DNA of 64,000 nucleotides from Sphaerothrix epifaneia (GCF_042788235.1 NZ_JBHZOL010000100.1:15730-79729); one strand, 5' to 3'. Numbered from the stretch's first letter, positions 18,565-27,384 are shown. Made by a program: numbers and translations. The notes: generated by a model not told the origin, from the sequence alone.

Positions 18565-18672
18565 GCCATCTGCGCGGTTAAATTTCTCGACTGAAGCGAT
18601 CGCAATCTAGGTTATATTCTGAGTAGCGACTGGGTTCTTTTTGAAGTTTTTTGAGAGTAGAGGCTGGAATTA

Positions 18673-18783
18673 ATGGAAGTTAACAACCTGGGTTTTGTTG
18701 CTAGCATCCTGTTTGTGCTTGTCCCAACCGTTTTTTTGCTAATTCTGTATATTCAAACCACGAGTAAGCAAACGGGTAATTAG
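18673..18783 (+). CDS. psbM: photosystem II reaction centre protein PsbM
   Basis: 36 residues, MEVNNLGFVASILFVLVPTV followed by FLLILYIQTTSKQTGN. The single membrane helix and the MEVN start are typical of PsbM, which sits at the photosystem II dimer interface next to PsbT. It lies downstream of the ferredoxin gene in the usual order and is followed 25 bp later by a terminator hairpin. Confidence 0.95.
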   Translation: MEVNNLGFVASILFVLVPTVFLLILYIQTTSKQTGN

Positions 18784-18807
18784 ATCATTCTCTAATTGTT
18801 TGGATGC

Positions 18808-18838
18808 AGCAGGCGATCGCGCGATCGCCTGCTTTTTT
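18808..18838 (+). terminator. terminator hairpin made of two HIP1 octamers
   Basis: AGCAGGCGATCGC is followed directly by its exact reverse complement GCGATCGCCTGCT, then TTTTT. The perfect 26-base palindrome contains two GCGATCGC units back to back. Placement right after psbM and the T run support an intrinsic terminator. Confidence 0.75.
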
Positions 18839-19228
18839 ATTGCCTAGCCTAGCCACCGGGTTTTGTAAGAATGCGCCCGGTTGGGGTCAGGGTGCTTTCT
18901 GTACTGGCTTTGGCGTAGACGAGGTTATGCAGATGCTTAAGGGTAATGGGCACGGGCTGAGGTTTACCAAAGATGAAAGCCGGAGTGGCTACAGCTCTAT
19001 CACCCAGCGACTGTTAATGACCGTTTGCGGCAGATAATTAGGAACGTGACGCCTCTTGAGGAAGCGGGTAGCGCGATCGCCTCGCTTGTTTAAGCTGAGC
19101 AAAGTAGCCCACCCTATCCTCTCAATTTAGGTATTGGCGTTGATTCTGCGATCGCTACCAACCGCTACCAACTCTGCTGCTAAAGTATTCGTCAGGCTAA
19201 ATAGCGTTTAACGCAGAGGGGGTGGCAG
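18839..19228. other. 390 bp gap, possible decayed coding remnant
   Basis: No convincing gene. On the minus strand, 18849-19013 is open for 54 codons (with ATPAFIFGKPQPVPITLKHL) but has no start codon and is closed by stops on both sides. The overlapping plus-strand frame has no family resemblance. HIP1-like sites occur near 19074 and 19149. Confidence 0.3.
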
Positions 19229-19777
19229 ATGGATCTGGTTCAGATACTGGGCGTTTTTTTAGCTAGTGCTTTGGGGGCGGGTACCTTTCTCAAGTTTTCT
19301 GCTGAAAAAGTAATTGAAGCCGGGTTGCAAAAAGCTTTGCACAAAGAAAGATTACTTACTGAAGCCGATTTAGAGTTTAGAAAACGCCAAATAGAAGAAT
19401 TTTATGGGCCGATTTATGCTTCATTAAAACTCAACTCAAAAATTTATCCTCTCTGGCTTCAAGGAAAACTTGAAGAAGTTAACCAAGATATTATTACCTT
19501 GTTTAAAAGTCATAACGACGAGATTATTGAAATTCTCAAAACTAAGGCGCATTTGATGGATGGTGGTGAGTTTCCTCCAGAGTTTATTGAGTTTATGACT
19601 TCAGCTACCATCTGGGGAATGTACTGCACCCGTGCGGATCAGCCCTACTTGCCTGAGCCTGTTGCCAGCTTAGATCAGGTGAAATGGCCGCAAGCGTTTG
19701 AGAATCATATTTTTGTCAAAACCGAAGCGTTGAAGAAAACCCTGGACGACTTGCTGGTGAAGTACAGAGCCAAGTAG
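19229..19777 (+). CDS. hypothetical protein with N-terminal membrane helix
   Basis: 182 residues, not recognised. Residues 4-25 (VQILGVFLASALGAGTFLKF) form a likely membrane anchor. The rest is charged and mostly helical: FRKRQIEEFYGPIYASLKLN, then Lys/Glu-rich segments and a C-terminal LKKTLDDLLVKYRAK. AGAGGGGGT lies about 8 bases before the ATG, which supports the start. Codon use is a little more A/T rich than flanking genes, which could indicate a late acquisition, but this is only an impression. It stands alone between psbM and a small acidic protein gene. Confidence 0.65.
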   Translation: MDLVQILGVFLASALGAGTFLKFSAEKVIEAGLQKALHKERLLTEADLEFRKRQIEEFYGPIYASLKLNSKIYPLWLQGKLEEVNQDIITLFKSHNDEIIEILKTKAHLMDGGEFPPEFIEFMTSATIWGMYCTRADQPYLPEPVASLDQVKWPQAFENHIFVKTEALKKTLDDLLVKYRAK

Positions 19778-19963
19778 CTTCTGACAATAACTATCTATTA
19801 CTCAAAAGTGTCTCTATCTAAATAGGCACTTAAGCGTTTCTAGGGAATGAGATCGAGAATTGTCGAAATCTTCCTTTCAGCCAGTATCAGCAGCAAAGCA
19901 AATGAGTAGATTGGAGAAATCAACCTATCGCTAGACCCCCATAAATCTAGCAACGGAGTTCAC

Positions 19964-20176
19964 ATGAAAGAGAAAGTTGAATCTAATCCGGATACCGCTT
20001 CTACTCAAGATGCCAAAGCCGTCGCTGAATCAATGCTGGCTGATAAAGACAATGCCCTTGAAGTAGACTTCGACTCAGACTACGAAATGGCTCAGCAAAT
20101 GACCAGAAGCGATATCGATACGCAGTCTGAAGAAACAGACACCGCCGCTACAAATTCCACTTCAACTAACGCTTAA
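19964..20176 (+). CDS. small acidic hypothetical protein
   Basis: 70 residues rich in Asp, Glu, Ser and Thr, with ALEVDFDSDYEMAQQM in the middle and no membrane segment. It looks intrinsically disordered. The ATG has no strong Shine-Dalgarno. A clear terminator hairpin begins 20 bp after the stop, which supports its being an expressed unit. No family recognised. Confidence 0.5.
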   Translation: MKEKVESNPDTASTQDAKAVAESMLADKDNALEVDFDSDYEMAQQMTRSDIDTQSEETDTAATNSTSTNA

Positions 20177-20196
20177 TCGCCAAATTGTTTCCCTTC

Positions 20197-20226
20197 AGCC
20201 TCGTTCTCAGGGACGGGGCTACCTTT
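20197..20226 (+). terminator. intrinsic terminator after the small acidic gene
   Basis: AGCCTCGTTC and GGACGGGGCT pair over ten positions (two G-T wobbles) around a TCAG loop, followed by ACCTTTT. The T tract is short. Confidence 0.5.
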
Positions 20227-20264
20227 TGCGTCTGCCCGCAATCCTCACTTCATGGCTGACTTTT

Positions 20265-20576
20265 ATGTCCTCAACCCTCAACAGCGAATCACCTCCCTTT
20301 CCCGGCGTTCCTGAGCCACCGCCTGAGTCGCCCAATCTGCCTCCTCAAGAACCTCCCACGTTGCCTTCTCCACCTGAGCAACCAGCGTTCCCGCCAGAAG
20401 AACCTCCCAGCAACCCCCCAGAGGAACCTCCTACGATTCCGTCTCCACCAGAGGAACCTGCCATTCCGCCTACTCCGGCAGAACCTCCCCTGTCACCCAC
20501 CCCTCAAGAGTCTCCCTTTCCCTCCCCAGCTATGGAACGAACGCCGCTAGTTGCTAAACTAGCGGCGGCCAGCTAG
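20265..20576 (+). CDS. proline/glutamate-rich low-complexity protein
   Basis: About 103 residues, dominated by repeats of the type PPEEPP and PSPPEEPA (EEPPSNPPEEPPTIPSPPEE). No signal peptide or membrane helix can be made out from the ATG at 20265; a TTG at 20226 would add MRLPAILTSWLTF, a weakly hydrophobic lead. The repeat could be a cell-wall or linker-like sequence, or the frame may not be coding: low-complexity DNA often stays open by chance. It ends just before the convergent permease gene. Confidence 0.35.
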   Translation: MSSTLNSESPPFPGVPEPPPESPNLPPQEPPTLPSPPEQPAFPPEEPPSNPPEEPPTIPSPPEEPAIPPTPAEPPLSPTPQESPFPSPAMERTPLVAKLAAAS

Positions 20577-20617
20577 TTGGCGCACAAACAACGTTAGGTG
20601 GCAGGGTTGCGCTGTGC

Positions 20618-22027
20618 TTAGTCCCTGGGGCCTGGTAAGACGATATTAAGCAGCAAGGCGGAAAGCCCACCTGTAGAAATACCCGATGAAAAGATGCTTT
20701 TGACCAACGGTGGCATGGCATCTAGCAAATCTGGAGAAAAGGTAACACCTAAGCCCAAAGCCAAAGACGTTGCCAGAATAATTGCCGATCGCTTGGTAAA
20801 GTTGACCGTTGACAAAATTTTGATGCCTGCTGCTGCCACGGTGCCAAACATGATCAAAGTGGCTCCACCCAATACGGGTTGAGGAATGGCTTGTAAGACT
20901 GAACCAATTACGGGAAACAAGCCAAGCAGCACAAAAATGCCGGCAATAAAATAACCCACATAACGGCTACCAATGCCTGTCAACTGGATGACCCCATTGT
21001 TTTGGCTGAAAGTGGTGTTAGGGAAGGTATTAAAGCAGGCAGCTAAAAAGGAGTTGACTCCGTCGCCTAAGACACCCCCCTTAATGCGCCGAAAATAGAC
21101 TTCACCTCGAATGGGTTCTCCGGTGATTGAAGATGTCGCCGTTAAGTCACCAATCGACTCAATGGTCGTGATCAGATATAAAAAGGCAAAGGGAATAAAG
21201 CCCGCAATCTCAAAGCCAAAGCCAAAGCGAAAAGGGATGGGCAAGGCAAAGATAGGGCCACCGCCTAACAGGTTGCTCAAGTCAACTAGCCCCATAAAGA
21301 TAGAGACGAGGTAGCCGATGATTAACCCAATGGCAATGGAAGCCATGCGTAAAAAAGAGTTGCGGCTACTGTTGAGCAAAATAATGGTTACCAAAACCAG
21401 GGCTGCCAAAATCAAATTTTGAGGACTGCCATAGGTTCCGGCTTCTCTGGCTAATGGCCCCCCACCTACGGCGGTAATACCGACGTTAATCAGCGTTAGC
21501 CCAATCAGCGTGACGACTGTGCCCGTTACAAGCGGCGTAATCACACGGCTAGCCAGGTGCAGGAAGCGGCTAAAGATCATTTCAATAAATGAACCCACCA
21601 GGCACATGCCAAAAATAAGACCCAGCGCTTGGGTGGGTTCGGCTCCTGCTGCGACCGCGCCCCCCCCAACCGCCAGAATTGGCCCAATAAAAGCAAAGCT
21701 GGTTCCTTGAATGCTGAGCAAGCCAGAGCCAATTGGCCCAACTCGCTTGGCTTGAATAAAAGTGGCAATACCCGAAACAAACAGCGACATACTGACTAAA
21801 TAAGCTGCTGTTTCAGGCGGCAAGCCCAGCGCTCCCCCAATAATGAGCGATGGCGTAATAATGCCAATGAAGCTGGCTAAAACATGTTGTAAAGCTGCAA
21901 AAATAGCTTCGCGTACAGGAGGTCTATCTTCTAAACCGTAAATTAAATCAGATGGAACAACAGCTTCTGCGGCTACGGGTTGTTCAGCCTGGGCTGTTTC
22001 TAAATGAAGTTTTTCGCCACTGGACAT
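20618..22027 (-). CDS. NCS2/NAT family uracil-xanthine (probably urate/xanthine) permease
   Basis: 469 residues, about 12-14 membrane helices. The NAT signature is present: NTFPNTTFSQNNGVIQLTG, close to the QNNGVIQ-x-TG form seen in xanthine and urate carriers such as XanQ and UacT, and an SIQGTSFAFIGP segment in helix 3 region. The helix 8 motif FLYLITTIESIGDLTATS has the conserved acidic residue. NCS2 carriers are proton or sodium symporters of purines. The urate hydroxylase and OHCU decarboxylase genes 2.6 kb away suggest urate or xanthine as substrate; that is an inference from context. Confidence 0.88.
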   Translation of the reverse strand: MSSGEKLHLETAQAEQPVAAEAVVPSDLIYGLEDRPPVREAIFAALQHVLASFIGIITPSLIIGGALGLPPETAAYLVSMSLFVSGIATFIQAKRVGPIGSGLLSIQGTSFAFIGPILAVGGGAVAAGAEPTQALGLIFGMCLVGSFIEMIFSRFLHLASRVITPLVTGTVVTLIGLTLINVGITAVGGGPLAREAGTYGSPQNLILAALVLVTIILLNSSRNSFLRMASIAIGLIIGYLVSIFMGLVDLSNLLGGGPIFALPIPFRFGFGFEIAGFIPFAFLYLITTIESIGDLTATSSITGEPIRGEVYFRRIKGGVLGDGVNSFLAACFNTFPNTTFSQNNGVIQLTGIGSRYVGYFIAGIFVLLGLFPVIGSVLQAIPQPVLGGATLIMFGTVAAAGIKILSTVNFTKRSAIILATSLALGLGVTFSPDLLDAMPPLVKSIFSSGISTGGLSALLLNIVLPGPRD

Positions 22028-22482
22028 AGCTTATTTAGCCCTCTTGCTGCACCAAAAGTTTGAAGTTTTCGCCCGGTTTTGAGGACACAATCTTTTGCTT
22101 CTAAGTGACTGCAAAACATTTTTTGGTTAACGCAATCACCCTGAAATATTCTGTTTTTCAGCAAGCGCTAATCGCTACAGCAGTTTAATAGGCTGAAAGA
22201 CATTACGGCATTTTGGCGCAAAGTGTCAGCAGGTAAAAACTGCGCTAGAGAGCGTGTGTAAACCCATGAATTCGCCTGTAGGGCAAGCTTCTAAAAGCGC
22301 TTGAAGATTAAAGATTGCGATCATTTTGAGGTAGCTTATCAGCTTTTGGTGTCGTTTGAATCTTCTATTAAGAACATCTTAAGTATTACGCAAAGTATTT
22401 TTCAAACTGTTCTCTTTGTTACGCTTGCTCTGTATAGATGCTGGTAATTTCTAATACCTAATCTGTGGTGTGAGGTTTTGAG
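22028..22482. other. 455 bp divergent promoter region, permease and porin
   Basis: Between two divergent start codons. AT-rich stretches near 22370-22440 (CTTAAGTATTACGC, TGTATAGATG) could hold the porin promoter, but I see no good -35/-10 pair and no NtcA-type GTA-N8-TAC site. No open reading frame of interest. Confidence 0.4.
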
Positions 22483-24342
22483 ATGTTTGCTAAAGAAGCC
22501 TTAGGGGAGGGTGTTTATCCTCCTGTCGCTTTGCGCTGGCTACTGGTTTGGGGTTTGGGTTTATGGCTCAGTAGTTTTTCTCAAGTGGCGATCGCCTCTG
22601 AAACGATTGATGCTGAGTCGATAACCGATGAAACCACTGCGATCGCCAATGATACGGCAGCAGAATTAAGTCAAGAAATCGAGACAATATCCTCAATTTC
22701 TGACCTTAACTTGCCAGCCGAAGCTGATAGTAATGCGGCGATCGATTTGCTCGGTTTTGGACTGGAAGGTGACTTAGCGCAAGTTACCAGCGTTTCTGAA
22801 CTTTCTGATGTATCGCCGGGAGACTGGGCTTACGAAGCTTTGCGCCGCCTGGTTGAAGAATATCTCTGTCTAGAAGGGTATCCAGATTCCACCTTTCGCG
22901 GCGAACGGGCATTGACACGCTACGAATTTGCGGCAGGGCTAAATGCCTGTTTAGACAATATTGTGCAAGTCATTTCAACCGGAGAAGATGCCGATTTGCT
23001 GGGCACGGTGCAGCGATTGCAAGAGCAGTTTGCTGCCGAACTGACCAATCTGCGGGCTGAAGTTGATGGCTTAGAGACGCGGACAGCTTTTCTCGAAGCC
23101 AGTCAATTTTCGACAACGACTAAGCTTAGAGGAATTGTTTTTGCCCATTTGAATACAGCATTTGCGGATGGAGACATCAAGGCAGAGGGCATCAACGTCT
23201 TTGTGCCAGCGCGTGATCCGGCCACGGGCGATCCGGTTGTGCGAACAATTGCAGATGATCCAGCCACGACCTTTAGCTACCTGGCCTGGATCAACTTTGA
23301 TACTTCCTTTAGCGGCGCTGATTTGCTAACGCTACAGATGGCGGTTGGTAGTGGCAACGCCTCAGCTAACGCTTTTGCTTCTGCTGGCCTGTTTAATACC
23401 TTTGGTGTGCCCTTTCCGCTGCAAAGAGGCGGAATTGACAACAACGTCCCGGTTTTGCGAGAGCTGTCGTATGCTTTTCCGGTGGGCGATCGCTTGCAGT
23501 TAGTGATTGGCCCCCGAATTAACTGGTACCGCTACTTTGACAACAACCGCTTTACCTTTTTAGTCACAGGCGCTAACAGCTTTAACTCTAGCGGTGGTAC
23601 TCAAGTGAATGCTGTCGATCGCGGCGCAGGAGCGGTAGCCCTGTTTGACATTACTGATTGGCTAGATTTACGCCTAGCCTACATGAATGAAAGTACTGAG
23701 TTTTTGCCCACTCAGCCTCCCGCTGGCGACCCCAACCGGGGGCTATTTGGCGGCACCAATACGCTGACAGCGCAGCTAGGGGTAACGCCCTTTGACGATT
23801 TGAACCTGCGTTTTCTCTACACCCGCACCAGTTTTCAGCCCAATGCGGCTGGGTTAGTGGGCGGAGCCTTGAGCGAACCTCTATATGGCTTTGCGGATGA
23901 TGGTCAGGGGGGAGCGCTCAACGCTGCGGCTGCCGATACGTTTTTGTTCAATTTCGACTGGCTGGTCACTGATTGGCTGGGACTATTTGGCCGTTATAGC
24001 TATGGCAGTACAGATCTCTATCCGGCAGCCGCCGGGATTGGCCGTGGCGAGATTAATGCCCAGTCGATTCAGCTAGGGGTTGCTTTTCCTAATTTGTTGA
24101 AGCAAGGAGCCTTGGCGACTATTTCCTATCTCAGACCCTTTTCAGTTTTGGATGGCCGCGATTTTCTCGTTTCTGGGGGCGGTAACGGCGGCATTCAAGA
24201 AGAGCTTGAAGTGACCTATCGCTATCCGCTAAATGATTACATGGCGATTGTGCCGTCCTTTTACTGGATAGGCAATGCCAACAACTTTAGCGACAACCCC
24301 GACATTTATGTGCTGAACCTGCAAACGCAGTTTTTCTTCTAA
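22483..24342 (+). CDS. SLH-domain, OprB-type outer membrane porin
   Basis: 619 residues. N-terminal signal peptide with hydrophobic core LLVWGLGLWLSSFSQVAIA, an SLH domain at about 108-165 (VSPGDWAYEALRRLVEEYLC, GYPDSTFRGERALTRYEFAA), a coiled coil around 185-205, then a beta-barrel of the carbohydrate-porin type ending in NLQTQFFF with the C-terminal aromatic residue of outer membrane proteins. Cyanobacterial SLH porins bind peptidoglycan-linked polymer through SLH and let small solutes and ions pass. Located between the purine permease and the urate genes; whether it takes part in purine uptake is unknown. Confidence 0.9.
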   Translation: MFAKEALGEGVYPPVALRWLLVWGLGLWLSSFSQVAIASETIDAESITDETTAIANDTAAELSQEIETISSISDLNLPAEADSNAAIDLLGFGLEGDLAQVTSVSELSDVSPGDWAYEALRRLVEEYLCLEGYPDSTFRGERALTRYEFAAGLNACLDNIVQVISTGEDADLLGTVQRLQEQFAAELTNLRAEVDGLETRTAFLEASQFSTTTKLRGIVFAHLNTAFADGDIKAEGINVFVPARDPATGDPVVRTIADDPATTFSYLAWINFDTSFSGADLLTLQMAVGSGNASANAFASAGLFNTFGVPFPLQRGGIDNNVPVLRELSYAFPVGDRLQLVIGPRINWYRYFDNNRFTFLVTGANSFNSSGGTQVNAVDRGAGAVALFDITDWLDLRLAYMNESTEFLPTQPPAGDPNRGLFGGTNTLTAQLGVTPFDDLNLRFLYTRTSFQPNAAGLVGGALSEPLYGFADDGQGGALNAAAADTFLFNFDWLVTDWLGLFGRYSYGSTDLYPAAAGIGRGEINAQSIQLGVAFPNLLKQGALATISYLRPFSVLDGRDFLVSGGGNGGIQEELEVTYRYPLNDYMAIVPSFYWIGNANNFSDNPDIYVLNLQTQFFF

Positions 24343-24382
24343 CTGCTGAGATTGGGGACTGGGTTTTTGACAGGGTACCGTC

Positions 24383-24397
24383 AGAAACCCGGTTTCT
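24383..24397. repeat. short palindrome AGAAACCCGGTTTCT
   Basis: Near-perfect inverted repeat with a one-base centre, 40 bp after the porin stop. Palindromes of this form are common between genes in filamentous cyanobacteria (from memory). It may help end transcription, though no T run follows. Confidence 0.4.
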
Positions 24398-24418
24398 TGG
24401 GTTGCGAGAACTGTCGCA

Positions 24419-24494
24419 CCGAGGTTGAGACGTTTAACTTGCTGCCAGCCGCTGCCAGAAAAGTTGCCCTTCTGTCTTGGCGCTTTGCCTTTAG
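24419..24494 (+). repeat. dispersed intergenic repeat, copy D
   Basis: Shares GTTGAGA, the core CTGCCAGCCGCTG-CAGAA and TTCTGTCTT with the copy at 30575-30671, with gaps. Lies between the porin and urate hydroxylase genes. Confidence 0.5.
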
Positions 24495-24655
24495 CGATCG
24501 CTGCTAGCCGCTTGCCGAAAAACGTTTATAGCTGCCTTTAGCGATAAAAAATAGATCCGTACAAATGCGGCCAATGGGTATCCCGCTGACAGTTGGCACC
24601 CCTACTCAAGGCTTAGAATGACCCACAAAGCGCTGAACAAGCTGAGTAAAAAGCG

Positions 24656-25819
24656 ATGGAAAATCTGAAAGCTATTGTCATCGGGGCTGGAATGGGAGGT
24701 TTAACCGCCGCGATCGCCCTGCGTCAGGCTGGCTATACAGTGGAAATTTACGATCGCGTGCGAGAGTTGCGCCCAGCCGGGGCGGGTATTTCGCTGTGGT
24801 CAAATGGGGTAAAGGTGCTCAATCGCCTTGGGCTGGGTGACAAAATTGCTGAAATTGGCGGCCAGATGGATCGGATGGCCTATATTGCCAAAACGGGCGA
24901 AACCTTAACTGACTTTAGCCTTACTTCTATTGTTGAGCAGGTAGGGCAGCGTCCTTACCCGGTGTCGCGTACCGATTTGCAACAAATGCTGCTAGACGCG
25001 TATGGCGCTGAGCAGGTGCAGCTTAATTCTAAATGCGTGGCCGTTGAGCAAGACGCCGATAGCGCCACCGCCATTTTTGAAGATGGCCGTCGGGCAACGG
25101 GTGATGTCTTAGTCGGCGCAGACGGCACCCACTCTATTATTCGTACCTATGTGCTGGGCGAAAAGGTTGAACGTCGCTATGTGGGTTATGTCAACTGGAA
25201 CGGGCTGGTGCCTGCCAGCGAAGACCTCGCCCCTAAAAATAGCTGGGTGATCTATGTTGGGGATGGTCAGCGGGCTTCAATGATGCCTGTCGGCGGCGAT
25301 CGCTTTTATTTCTTTTTAGATGTGCCTTTGCCCAAAGACACCCCCCATGAGGCTAAAAACTACCGTGAGGAACTCGCGGGCTACTTTAAGGATTGGGCTG
25401 AGCCTGTGCAGCGGCTGATTCAGCGGCTAGATCCCGAAAAAACCAACCGGGTTGAAATCCACGATATTGAACCCCTGCAAACCTTAGCCAAAGGCCGGAT
25501 TGTGCTGCTGGGGGATGCCGGACACAGCACCGCCCCTGATTTAGGTCAGGGTGGCTGTCAGGCCATGGAAGATGCCTGGGTTTTGAGCAACTTGCTATTG
25601 ACGACTAATATCAGCGTTGCCGATGCGCTTAAGCGCTATGAATTGGCTCGTAAAGACCGCGTAGCTGAAATTATTCTCAAAGCGCGAGAACGCGCCGCTA
25701 TGATTCACGGCAAAGCACCGGATAAAACCCAGCAGTGGTACGCCTCCCTAGCCCAAGAAGATGGCACCACGATCAAGGGCGCGATCGCTAAGACGATTCT
25801 CAAAGGGCCACTACGTTAA
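24656..25819 (+). CDS. hpxO: FAD-dependent urate hydroxylase (HpxO-like)
   Basis: 387 residues, a class A flavoprotein monooxygenase. FAD-binding GxGxxG at the N terminus (VIGAGMGGLTAAIALRQAG), DG motif VLVGADGTHSIIR and GD motif RIVLLGDAGHSTAPDLGQGG. Resemblance to Klebsiella HpxO, which converts urate to 5-hydroxyisourate with NADH and O2, is supported by SRTDLQQMLL and by the next gene, a ureidoimidazoline decarboxylase acting two steps later. Start ATG at 24656. The stop overlaps the next start by one base (TAATG), so the two are translationally coupled. Other FAD hydroxylases (e.g. salicylate type) share the fold, but the pairing with uraD favours urate. Confidence 0.85.
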   Translation: MENLKAIVIGAGMGGLTAAIALRQAGYTVEIYDRVRELRPAGAGISLWSNGVKVLNRLGLGDKIAEIGGQMDRMAYIAKTGETLTDFSLTSIVEQVGQRPYPVSRTDLQQMLLDAYGAEQVQLNSKCVAVEQDADSATAIFEDGRRATGDVLVGADGTHSIIRTYVLGEKVERRYVGYVNWNGLVPASEDLAPKNSWVIYVGDGQRASMMPVGGDRFYFFLDVPLPKDTPHEAKNYREELAGYFKDWAEPVQRLIQRLDPEKTNRVEIHDIEPLQTLAKGRIVLLGDAGHSTAPDLGQGGCQAMEDAWVLSNLLLTTNISVADALKRYELARKDRVAEIILKARERAAMIHGKAPDKTQQWYASLAQEDGTTIKGAIAKTILKGPLR

Positions 25820-26316
25820 TGGTTTATGCGGTTACAGCCCTCAATCAGATGAGCCAGTCTGAGTTTGTAGCGGTTCTGGGGTCTGTTTTTGAAGATACGC
25901 CTGCGATCGCGGCTCAAGTCTGGCACCAGCGACCGTTTACGGGGATAGCCGATCTACACCAAAAAATGGTGACGATTGTGGAGTCTTTGTCAGCCGCTGA
26001 GCAGCTAGCGCTGATTCGTGCCCACCCTGACCTGGGTAGCAAAGCTCAGATGGCCGCAGCTTCAGTTCAAGAGCAAGCCGGAGTGGGGCTAAATCGCCTC
26101 TCAGCGGCAGAATTTGAGCGCTTTCATCAGCTCAATCAGGCGTATAAAACTAAGTTTGGCTTTCCGTTTATCGTAGCGGTCAAAAACCAGACCAAAGCGA
26201 GCATTTTGCAGGCGTTTGAGCAGCGCTTAGACCACAGTGCTGACCAAGAAAGACAGCAGGCGATCGCCGAGATTACTCAAATTGCTGCCTTTCGCTTAGC
26301 CACCTTGGTGCAATAG
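25819..26316 (+). CDS. uraD: 2-oxo-4-hydroxy-4-carboxy-5-ureidoimidazoline decarboxylase
   Basis: 165 residues. The catalytic HPDLG motif is seen in IRAHPDLGSKAQMA, with the EQAGVGLNRLSAAEF segment and KFGFPFIVAVK near the C-terminal third, all typical of OHCU decarboxylase (UraD), an all-helical cytoplasmic enzyme that makes S-allantoin. It overlaps the urate hydroxylase gene by one base. The intermediate enzyme, 5-hydroxyisourate hydrolase (UraH), is not in the window; that step can also occur without an enzyme, slowly and without stereocontrol. Confidence 0.92.
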   Translation: MVYAVTALNQMSQSEFVAVLGSVFEDTPAIAAQVWHQRPFTGIADLHQKMVTIVESLSAAEQLALIRAHPDLGSKAQMAAASVQEQAGVGLNRLSAAEFERFHQLNQAYKTKFGFPFIVAVKNQTKASILQAFEQRLDHSADQERQQAIAEITQIAAFRLATLVQ

Positions 26317-26366
26317 CGCTGCTGGTTAAAATAGAAGCAATTGGCGATCGCATAGCCCAAAAAACC

Positions 26367-27356
26367 ATGACAAACAAAAGCACCCGCCGGAATTTTCTCC
26401 TGACTGGCGCTGTGGTGGCAGGTGGCATTGTCGGCTGTCGAGTTTTAGGGCAAAGTGACAGCCCAGATCTCCAAACTACTCAATCCCAGCCCCTGCCTGA
26501 AACCGAGCCTATTCCCACCCGTCCGCTAGGCAACAGTTCAGCCACACTCCCCATTTTCGGCTTAGGTGGAGCCGGACGAACGCCGCTGTCTCAAATGGGT
26601 AAAGAAACAGAGGCGCGCGCTTTAATTGAAGGCGCTTTGCAACTGGGGATTCGCTATTTTGACACAGCCGCAAGCTATGGCCCTAGCGAAGAAAACTTAG
26701 GGCAGGTGTTGCCGCCTTTTCGCGATCAGTTGTTTATTGCCAGTAAGACAGCGGCTCGCGATCGCGATGGTGCATGGCGCGAATTAGAACGTTCGCTAAC
26801 GCGCTTAAATACCGACTATCTAGACTTGTGGCAACTGCACCACGTCTCTTTTACAGAAGAAATTGCCGAAATTTTTAGCGATCAAGGAGCCATTCAAGCG
26901 ATTGAAGAAGCCAAAGCCCAGGGGGTGATTCGGCTAGCGGGCATTACCGGACATCACGATGCGGCTGTGATTGTTGAAGGGCTGCAACGCTATCCGTTTG
27001 ATACGACGCTCATTCCTGTCAATGCGGCTGAGGTGCATCATCCTGACTCTTTTATCGCTACGGTGCTGCCCGTTACCCAAGCGCAAAACGTTGGCACGAT
27101 CGCGATGAAAGTACCAGCCTATGGGCGCTTGCTACAACCGGGCTTGCTCGATAGCTTTGAACAGGCTTTGGGATACAGCCTCTCGGTACCGGGGGTTCAC
27201 GCTTGTACGGTAGCTGCCGAAAATGTGGAACAGCTAGAGCAAAACGTGAGGGCTGCTCGCCAGTTTCAGCCGCTAGATGAAAACACAATGGCCGCGATCG
27301 CTCAACGCACCGCCAGCCAGTGGCCAGATCTCACCTTTTACCACGCTTGGACTTAA
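26367..27356 (+). CDS. aldo/keto reductase with Tat-like, lipobox-like N terminus
   Basis: 329 residues. The aldo/keto reductase fold is shown by YFDTAASYGPSEENLG (catalytic Asp and Tyr), LFIASKTAARD (Lys) and DLWQLHHV (His). The N terminus is unusual: TRRNFLLTGAVVAGGIVGC has twin arginines, a hydrophobic core and a Cys in a lipobox-like position, suggesting export through the Tat system as a folded protein, perhaps as a lipoprotein. Exported aldo/keto reductases with Tat signals exist. Substrate unknown. Starts 50 bp after uraD on the same strand, but no functional link is evident. Confidence 0.85.
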   Translation: MTNKSTRRNFLLTGAVVAGGIVGCRVLGQSDSPDLQTTQSQPLPETEPIPTRPLGNSSATLPIFGLGGAGRTPLSQMGKETEARALIEGALQLGIRYFDTAASYGPSEENLGQVLPPFRDQLFIASKTAARDRDGAWRELERSLTRLNTDYLDLWQLHHVSFTEEIAEIFSDQGAIQAIEEAKAQGVIRLAGITGHHDAAVIVEGLQRYPFDTTLIPVNAAEVHHPDSFIATVLPVTQAQNVGTIAMKVPAYGRLLQPGLLDSFEQALGYSLSVPGVHACTVAAENVEQLEQNVRAARQFQPLDENTMAAIAQRTASQWPDLTFYHAWT

Positions 27357-27384
27357 TGTTGATCTGACCTCAAGCGGCGATCGC

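Noticed and set aside
18804..19037. Plus-strand 77-codon frame after psbM
   Set aside because: Begins inside the psbM terminator hairpin and has no family resemblance.
22028..22482. NtcA sites (GTA-N8-TAC) upstream of the nitrogen-related genes
   Set aside because: Searched by eye before the permease, urate hydroxylase and guanidine operon; no exact match with a properly spaced -10 was found.
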